Assembly: GCA_003999685.1 (NCBI GenBank)
Contig: CP021225.1
Coordinates: forward strand, 1,674,001 to 1,738,000
Source: Taiwanofungus camphoratus
Lineage: Eukaryota; Basidiomycota; Agaricomycetes; Polyporales; Taiwanofungaceae
Length of the DNA stretch: 64,000 bases
Reading direction: 5' to 3'
Below the pieces are notes generated by a model that was not told where the DNA came from, did not search any database, and saw only the letters and a program-made list of their open reading frames with translations. Shown here in pieces: positions 58,741-64,000 of the stretch (its first letter is position 1; each line of letters opens with the position of its first letter). Position numbers and translations under genes: made by a program.

Positions 58741-59482
58741 CTAGTAGGGAGCGTAACGGTTATCGTTGATGAAATCGCTGCGCACCCTCCCAACTTCACT
58801 GAGTTCTTGATCTTCATCGCCAGTGAATGTCTCAAAGGCATCCTCGTTCTCATCCAAGAAAGCGTCGTCCATGTCATCGGAAAGGGACGCCGGATCTGGG
58901 TGTAGCGAGGCACAAATGGAAAGGTTTTCGAAGATAGGTTCGACTGAAAAACAGGGATGGGGTTCACATGTCACAAGGGGGTCGTTTTAGCGAGGTATAC
59001 TCACGGGCGGAACTGTCTTTTGGTATGATCACAAGCTCGCTCATCTCACCAGCAACGTCATCGTCTGCTTGTCGTTCATTGACGGTAGCAACGTTTTCAT
59101 CTAGTTGGCAGTATATTGAAGGACCAGAGGCGGCACGCGAAATAGCATGCAGGGTGATTGAAGGGTATTCCACCTGAAAGCCACAGCCTGTAGTAGACAT
59201 AAAGGCAAGAACACTAACGGAGCCCAAAATCAATCTCAAAGAGCGAAAAGTAAGACGATCGGTCTGGAATGACCTTTCGGTGATATATAGGGTCCCGTTG
59301 GCGCAGTCTTCAGCTGCAAAGGCGTTGAGGGGAGGATCAATGGTCACCGAGACGTTTTCTTGCTTGTGGCGGAGGACCGCTGGTAGATCGGTGAAGGAGG
59401 CGGGAGTAGAGGCGACAATGTTTCTGTGCTCATCTGGAGAGACATAAACGGGCAAACTGCTGATGAGGATGAAGGGAGCCAT
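58741..59482 (-). CDS. pICln-like protein (CLNS1A family)
   Basis: Predicted PH-fold chaperone of the methylosome that holds Sm proteins before snRNP assembly. Start is taken at ATG 59482 (MAPFILISSLPVYVSPDEHR) because the family begins here; an upstream in-frame ATG exists at 59524. The domain reads NIVASTPASFTDLPAVLRHK, NVSVTIDPPL, GTLYITESVLAFMSTTGCGF (built across a ~60-nt intron) and QVEYPSITLHAISRAASGPS. The acidic C-terminus is LSDDMDDAFLDENEDAFETF. A second intron joins SSA to LEPIFENLSICASLHPDP. It ends NDNRYAPY. Start codons of this gene and the next are 129 bp apart. Confidence 0.85.
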
Positions 59483-59611
59483 ATAATAACCTGAGCGTGT
59501 TCCGAAATCCAAGTTTTCAATCATTGATGACAAAGCCGAGATTATATACTTGCCGATTGTGGATAGCCTAAGTAACGGCGCAGCAACACAGCTTTCCTCT
59601 CTGTTTCTGCC
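59483..59611. promoter_or_regulatory. Very short divergent promoter region
   Basis: Only 129 bp between the start codons of the pICln-like and SH3 genes, so the two promoters must be shared or overlapping. It includes TATATACT at 59,543. No operator can be named. Confidence 0.5.
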
Positions 59612-60529
59612 ATGCCCATGCCATCCGATCCCCAGGCTGCTGCCCTAGTGCAGCACATAATCACTCAAACACAACAGAACATCTCATTCCTCGCTTCCCA
59701 TGATTACATCTCTGCAGTGGACGCCGCTGACATGACATCCCGCTTGACTGCTCCTCACAACAATGGAGCTCTGGTCGACGGTATGCAATCTATGGCCCTC
59801 ACCGCCCCCTCTGGACGCCGCATTCCTCCGCCTCCTCCTCGTGTGCAGCACAAGGCAAGGGCTCTGTGGGCGTACAACGAGAACGGACAAGTATGTCCAC
59901 AGACAATCAGCCCGTCTCCTATCTGATAATCCCACCCACAGGAACCGAACGATCTTTCGTTTTCCGCTGAGGAAATCATCGAAATTGTTGACGAGACCAA
60001 CGCGGACTGGTGGACGGGAAAATGTCGCGGACGACAAGGCCTCTTTCCCTCCAACCACGTCGAGAAGATCCAATCCTCTGCCTCCCCTCCCCCGCCTTTC
60101 TCGAGTGCACCAGTACCGCCAATGCCATCTATGCCTATGGCGCCCATGCCCATGGCGCCTATGCCACCCCAGCCTTCCTACGTCCCTAATGCACCAGAAA
60201 AGCCAATCTACAGACCGTTCGGGGCTGTCAACCAGGCTGCTGATATGTCCCCTCCAACGGGTGTCAATTCCGTTGGCCTCCAGCAGGCCCCTCAGCCAGA
60301 ACATAAGAAGAGCAAGTTCGGAAAACTCGGGAACACGGTGAGTTCCGACGCGCGTATGTTGTGGCCTAGGACTGACACGCTTGACACTCAGATGGCTAAT
60401 TCAGCCGCTGGAGGAGTTGGTTTCGGCGCGGGTAAGTGTTTTTTGCCTTCAAACCAATGCTGATCTCCTGAATTGAGGACAATGATAGGTGCTGCTATTG
60501 GCAGCGGAATCGTGAATGCTATATTCTAG
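59612..60529 (+). CDS. SH3-domain protein (Lsb1/Pin3-like)
   Basis: Actin-patch type adaptor of 251 residues. Exons 59612-59890, 59942-60337, 60392-60431 and 60489-60529 join in frame. The N-terminal helical part is ALVQHIITQTQQNISFLASH. The SH3 domain reads KARALWAYNENGQEPNDLSF, SAEEIIEIVDETNADWWTGK and CRGRQGLFPSNHVEKI, with ALYDY-like (ALWAY), WW and FPSNHV ligand-binding positions intact. Then follows a Pro/Met-rich tract (PMPSMPMAPMPMAPMPP), a short PEHKKSKFGKLGN segment and a glycine-rich C-terminus (AGGVGFGAGAAIGSG) ending NAIF. In yeast, Lsb1 and Pin3 bind Las17/WASP; the match here is by domain layout. Confidence 0.87.
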
Positions 60530-60863
60530 ATGGGTGGATTTGATGGACTTCTCTTGTGGATAAGCAAAGTCTGGAAGTGGCAGGCTGGAGCTGGAGTTAA
60601 TTAGAATTGTTTTCTGAACAAGCTTTCTTTTTCATGAATGTCTTCAATCATCTGAAATCTTTTAATATTCTGATCACATTCTGATACTACAGCTCAAACT
60701 GAAATGCAGTTTTATGCGTGATTGGCCCAGTCATTTAATATAGTAATTGACAACCTTTTGCATATGTTTTCAGAACTAGAAGAACACTTTGACCAATGAC
60801 TATGCTCAGTCTCTCATTGTGAGACACTTGACATAAAAGAGTGCAGCCTAAGTCTAATCATAC
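60530..60863. other. AT-rich region after the SH3 gene
   Basis: No gene seen. It marks the change from compact genes to AT-rich, repeat-bearing DNA that continues to the right end of the window. Confidence 0.5.
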
Positions 60864-61268
60864 TAAGATATGCCTATCTCATCCTCGACTACATCACCTG
60901 ACCGTTGTCTGTCACGCTTACAGCAATTTGGCAGAGAGAAATACGAAAAAATCTATAGGCTAAAGACATAGCACATAACTCAAAATTCCGCGACCATCAA
61001 ACTGTGCGAAAATGACCTCTCTATAGTTTGATGGTGGCTGATTTTTTATTTAAGGCCTTCTTAGATAGTTATAAGACCATCTTGTATGGAACTGAACATG
61101 TTTGCTTAGATAAGCAACATGATACAATCATTTTAGTTTGAAGGTAGCAACTGCATTAATTATGTTTATATTCAGTACTAATGCCTTAACAAACACTTGT
61201 CCAGCTGTTACACGTGATGGTCACACTGTGATGATAGTAGTCGAAAATGAGATGGGCATGTCTTAAGA
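60864..61268 (+). mobile_element. MITE copy 1 (405 bp), left arm of a long inverted repeat
   Basis: Begins TAAGATATGCC and ends GGGCATGTCTTAAGA. The two ends of this unit are themselves imperfect inverted repeats: outer end TAAGATATGCCTATCTCATC, inner end (reverse complement) TAAGACATGCCCATCTCATT. This makes the unit a MITE with TIRs flanked by TA. No open frame is present. An 11-bp perfect internal hairpin (ACCATCAAACT/AGTTTGATGGT) lies near 60,993-61,032. Copy 2 is the reverse complement at 61,467-61,871. Confidence 0.75.
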
Positions 61269-61466
61269 CAAAATTGATAACTCTCACACATTCTTTGATT
61301 TAATTATTTCTACAGCTCTTTCTATCCTCAGTGATTGGACCATGTCAGTTATGACTTCTCCTTTTCCTGAATTATTTCTCTAACTGCTGATGTATTCAAA
61401 TTTCTAAAAAAAAGTAGAATAGATTATAGAGTATCTTCATTTGTTCTCTTTCATATACAGGTTGCT
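61269..61466. other. 198-bp spacer between the two MITE copies
   Basis: AT-rich with no obvious repeat or coding potential. Its two sides are not reverse complements of each other, so the long palindrome ends sharply at both copies. Confidence 0.6.
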
Positions 61467-61871
61467 TCTTAAGACATGCCCATCTCATTTTCGACTACTA
61501 TCATCACAGTGTGACCATCACGTGTAACAGCTGGACAAGTGTTTGTTAAGGCATTAGTACTGAATATAAACATAATTAATGCAGTTGCTACCTTCAAACT
61601 AAAATGATTGTATCATGCTGCTTATCTAAGCAAACATGTTCAGTTCCATACAAGATGGTCTTATAACTATCTAAGAAGGCCTTAAATAAAAAATCAGCCA
61701 CCATCAAACTATAGAGAGGTCATTTTCGCACAGTTTGATGGTCACGGAATTTTGAGTTATGTGCTATGTCTTTAGCCTATAGATTTTTTCGTATTTCTCT
61801 CTGCCAAATTGCTGTAAGTGTGACAGACAACGGTCAGGTGATGTAGTCAAGGATGAGATAGGCATATCTTA
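61467..61871 (-). mobile_element. MITE copy 2 (405 bp), right arm of a long inverted repeat
   Basis: Reverse complement of 60,864-61,268 with four single-base differences and no gap in 405 positions. Ends TCTTAAGACATGCCC and GGCATATCTTA. Three of the four differences are CG in copy 1 and TG or CA in copy 2. No transposase frame. Confidence 0.75.
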
Positions 61872-62490
61872 CATATTTTAACCTTGTGCTCCAATTGACC
61901 TAGAATTTGGATAGATTTATAAGCCTTTCCAATTGATCAACACATTTCACACCTTAAAATAAGTATGCTAAGTTTATGTGATCCTTGTCAATTGGCATAT
62001 GTCTGTTATGAACCCTACTTTTAAGTCAGGATAGATAAGTTATGGGGCTTCTCACTCTAGGGTGCTATTGATACAAGCTGGTATCCACAACCACGTGAAG
62101 TCGATGTAGACATCGAGTGAGTACTCAGGTACAAAGCGAGAGGTCACAAGATACAAGTATAGGATTGCTAGTGAACTAGCTATCTGATAACCAGATTGAA
62201 CTTAAGGTCTGACCTACAAAGTACAGGGTCTTATATACATATTCTACTCTGTGTATAGACCATGGAATGTGATCTAAGAAGCAGCATGAGTAAGTGTAAG
62301 TAAAGCAATATGAGTCATCAGGCCGTATTAGCAATATGTATGCATAAAACAGAATGTGTGAGCAGGGCCCAATATGAGTCAGAGTCCATGAGTAAGTGGG
62401 GCCCGTTTGGGGCCCATACAGTAATCAGCCATGAGTCAATGGGCTGCGTGAAGAAGCTGGATCTATCCAAGGCCCGTCTGATGAGCGATG
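61872..62490. other. Gene-free, AT-rich region
   Basis: No convincing frame. A perfect 7-bp hairpin (TCGATGT-AG-ACATCGA) lies at about 62,100-62,115. TGAGTCA-like and TGAGTCAATGGG-type words recur around 62,310-62,440. Confidence 0.5.
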
Positions 62491-63005
62491 ATATGACCTA
62501 GGGAGTCCTGGATGGAGGGATGAATCTAGAGAGTAGGTCCAACATGTCCAAAGAGAGGAGAGCTAGAGCGGTGTGATACCTATGAGAGATACCAGAGGAA
62601 AGGGTAAGCAAATGAACACGACAGAGAAACTACCCAGACCACAGTCAGAGTTCTAGAGGTCTAGTGTGTGCAGAGGAGTAAGGGGCCAATAAGTCCTGCA
62701 CGACAGGATCTTATGTCAAGGTGTGAATAGTCCCAAGGAGGTAGGAACATAGTCTTCTAATCCAATGGCAGTGGGCTGGTAGGATACTGGCCAGGTGCAA
62801 AGGAGTTGAAGGAAACTGAAGGTGAACTGATGATAAACTGAGAACTGAAGGATAAACCAATGTAATCAGGAGAGGAGATGCTGCTGAGGGATACTGGCAT
62901 AGGAATGGGGCATAGAACTGGTGTAGGCAATGACTGATGGACTGAACTATATGCAATGCATGCCTATGGGGTATAACTAGGGTGAAGGCATGCAGGATGA
63001 GGGGG
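62491..63005. repeat. Degenerate direct repeat, copy A
   Basis: Shares blocks with copy B about 0.7-0.9 kb downstream, in the same order and orientation: ATATGACCTAGGG (62,491), GGTGTGATACC (62,570), GAGTAAGGGGCCAATAAGTC then CTGCACGACAGGATCTTATG (62,677-62,716), and GCATGCCTATGGGGTATAAC (62,959). No coding frame survives. It is probably a fragment of a repeat or retroelement. Confidence 0.5.
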
Positions 63006-63230
63006 AGGAGAAGGGCTGAATACTCAGACTGAAGTTACTCCAACTTCAGAGATGTAAAATGTAGGGGAATGTAGGACTGCCACAATATATGACATAATAT
63101 GACTGCTGGCTGATAATATGCGTAGAGACGATGGAGGGGAACCTTGTCAGACTGTTAAAAAGCCTTAGAGCAGGAGAAATCCAAATTTGAACTCTGAGGG
63201 ACAAGTCTGTAGATTCTCTGAGACAAGACA

Positions 63231-63870
63231 GTGATATGACCTAGGGGACCCTGGTACCTAGGGAGTGCTCCGCAACATGGCTAGGAGGTAGTGTGTGAAC
63301 TGCGGAGATGTGAGGGGAGGAGCTATAACCTGTATGATACCGGAAAATCTGTATGTCTTGTTTTTGTAAGTGAGGGAGTAAGGGGCCAAGGGTCCTGCAC
63401 GACAGAATCTTGTTCCTAAGTGCTAGACGATCTCTAAGGCCTTGTGAGGCCCTTCAATGTGCGTGAAGTCCTTCAAAGTTCTGCAAAGTCCTTCGAAGTT
63501 TTAGCTAAAGCGCACGAGCTGACTTTATAGATGCTGCGAAGTCTTTAACTAGAGTTAGCTAAAGGGTGTAGTGTTCCGAAGCTTGTTAGCGTGAGGTGTG
63601 CAAGAGCTGGCTAGCGTAGGAGACCTGTAGAAGAGGTCAAATGGTTCGAAGAGTTAAGACTTGGAATAGAGATGGGGGAATGAGGTTGCTGGAAGTTCCG
63701 AAGTGTCTGATGACTTCAAAGTGTAGGTCGAGGAGTTCACAGGCATAGGGGGATGTATTATAGCCTAAAATGAAGGCTATCACAGAGTCGTAGGGCTATT
63801 CGTAGGACGTAGGGATGATGCAATGTGAGCCTAAGGGTATAACTAAGGCGGAGGCCCACCAGATAGGTGC
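63231..63870. repeat. Degenerate direct repeat, copy B
   Basis: Partner of copy A: GATATGACCTAGGGG (63,233), CTGTATGATACC (63,340), GAGTAAGGGGCCAAGGGTCC then TGCACGACAGAATCTTGTT (63,376-63,413), and GAGCCTAAGGGTATAACTAA (63,828). Between the last two lies a short internal array of AAGTCCTTC(A/G)AAGTT words (63,467-63,501). Spacing differs between copies, so indels have accumulated. Confidence 0.5.
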
Positions 63871-64000
63871 TATAAGAGGTGCTGAAGGGTGTAAAGTCAT
63901 GACGACTTCATGGATCGTAGTTCGGGAAGTGTAGATGTGGTTCGTAGATATATTGCGAGTGTAGACGTAGTTCAAAGATACTGAAACGGAGCTAGGGTGG

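Noticed and set aside
62711-62956. Minus-strand 81-codon frame in the repeat-rich end
   Set aside because: Lies in degenerate repeat DNA with no domain and no splice signals.
1-64000. CRISPR arrays, bacterial operons, prophage or virus genes
   Set aside because: No regularly spaced repeats, phage or virus proteins seen; spliceosomal introns throughout show nuclear fungal DNA.

Overview
The window looks like nuclear DNA of a filamentous basidiomycete, most likely an Agaricomycete; no species can be named from it. The reasons are genes broken by many short introns (about 50-70 nt, GTRNGT donors and YAG acceptors), two tRNA genes with introns just after the anticodon, basidiomycete-type families (a DUF6533-type membrane protein, a four-helix MARVEL-like protein, a fused BIO3-BIO1 biotin enzyme), and dense packing with very short divergent promoters. 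No bacterial, viral or CRISPR-like features were seen.

Layout. 0-13.5 kb: the 3' end of the ketol-acid reductoisomerase gene (ILV5), a tRNA-Asp, a small hypothetical gene, the MARVEL-like gene, the DUF6533-type gene, a long disordered protein with a poly-proline tract and a WH2-like motif, and a broken protein kinase whose N-lobe and C-lobe lie on opposite strands. 13.5-29.3 kb: VPS34 (PI 3-kinase) divergent from a Nudix CoA-diphosphatase-like gene, a 466-bp TA-flanked MITE, the BIO3-BIO1 fusion, CWH43 (GPI-lipid remodelling), and the AP-3 beta subunit. 29.3-42.3 kb: a poorly defined hypothetical locus, a TVP38/TMEM41-type VTT-domain protein, a glutamine-rich ARID protein resembling Swi1, a CobW-type GTPase, and a J-domain protein. 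42.3-60.5 kb: a Zn2Cys6 transcription factor, a CWC16/YJU2B splicing factor, a tRNA-Arg(ACG), ribosomal protein uS10 (RPS20), an inositol polyphosphate 5-phosphatase, a Nup159/Nup214-type FG nucleoporin, a pICln-like protein and an SH3 protein. 60.5-64 kb: AT-rich, gene-free DNA with a near-perfect 405-bp inverted repeat (two facing MITE copies) and degenerate direct repeats.

Functional view. The region is mostly unlinked housekeeping genes and is not a biosynthetic cluster. Several genes share endomembrane and phosphoinositide themes (VPS34, the 5-phosphatase, AP-3 beta, the VTT protein, CWH43), but nothing shows that they are co-regulated. The structurally unusual parts are the kinase split by an apparent inversion, the two MITE families, the repeat-rich right end, the WH2-like disordered protein, and the uncharacterised locus near 30 kb. 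Exon boundaries were worked out by eye from splice motifs and reading-frame continuity. Spans given for multi-exon genes include their introns.
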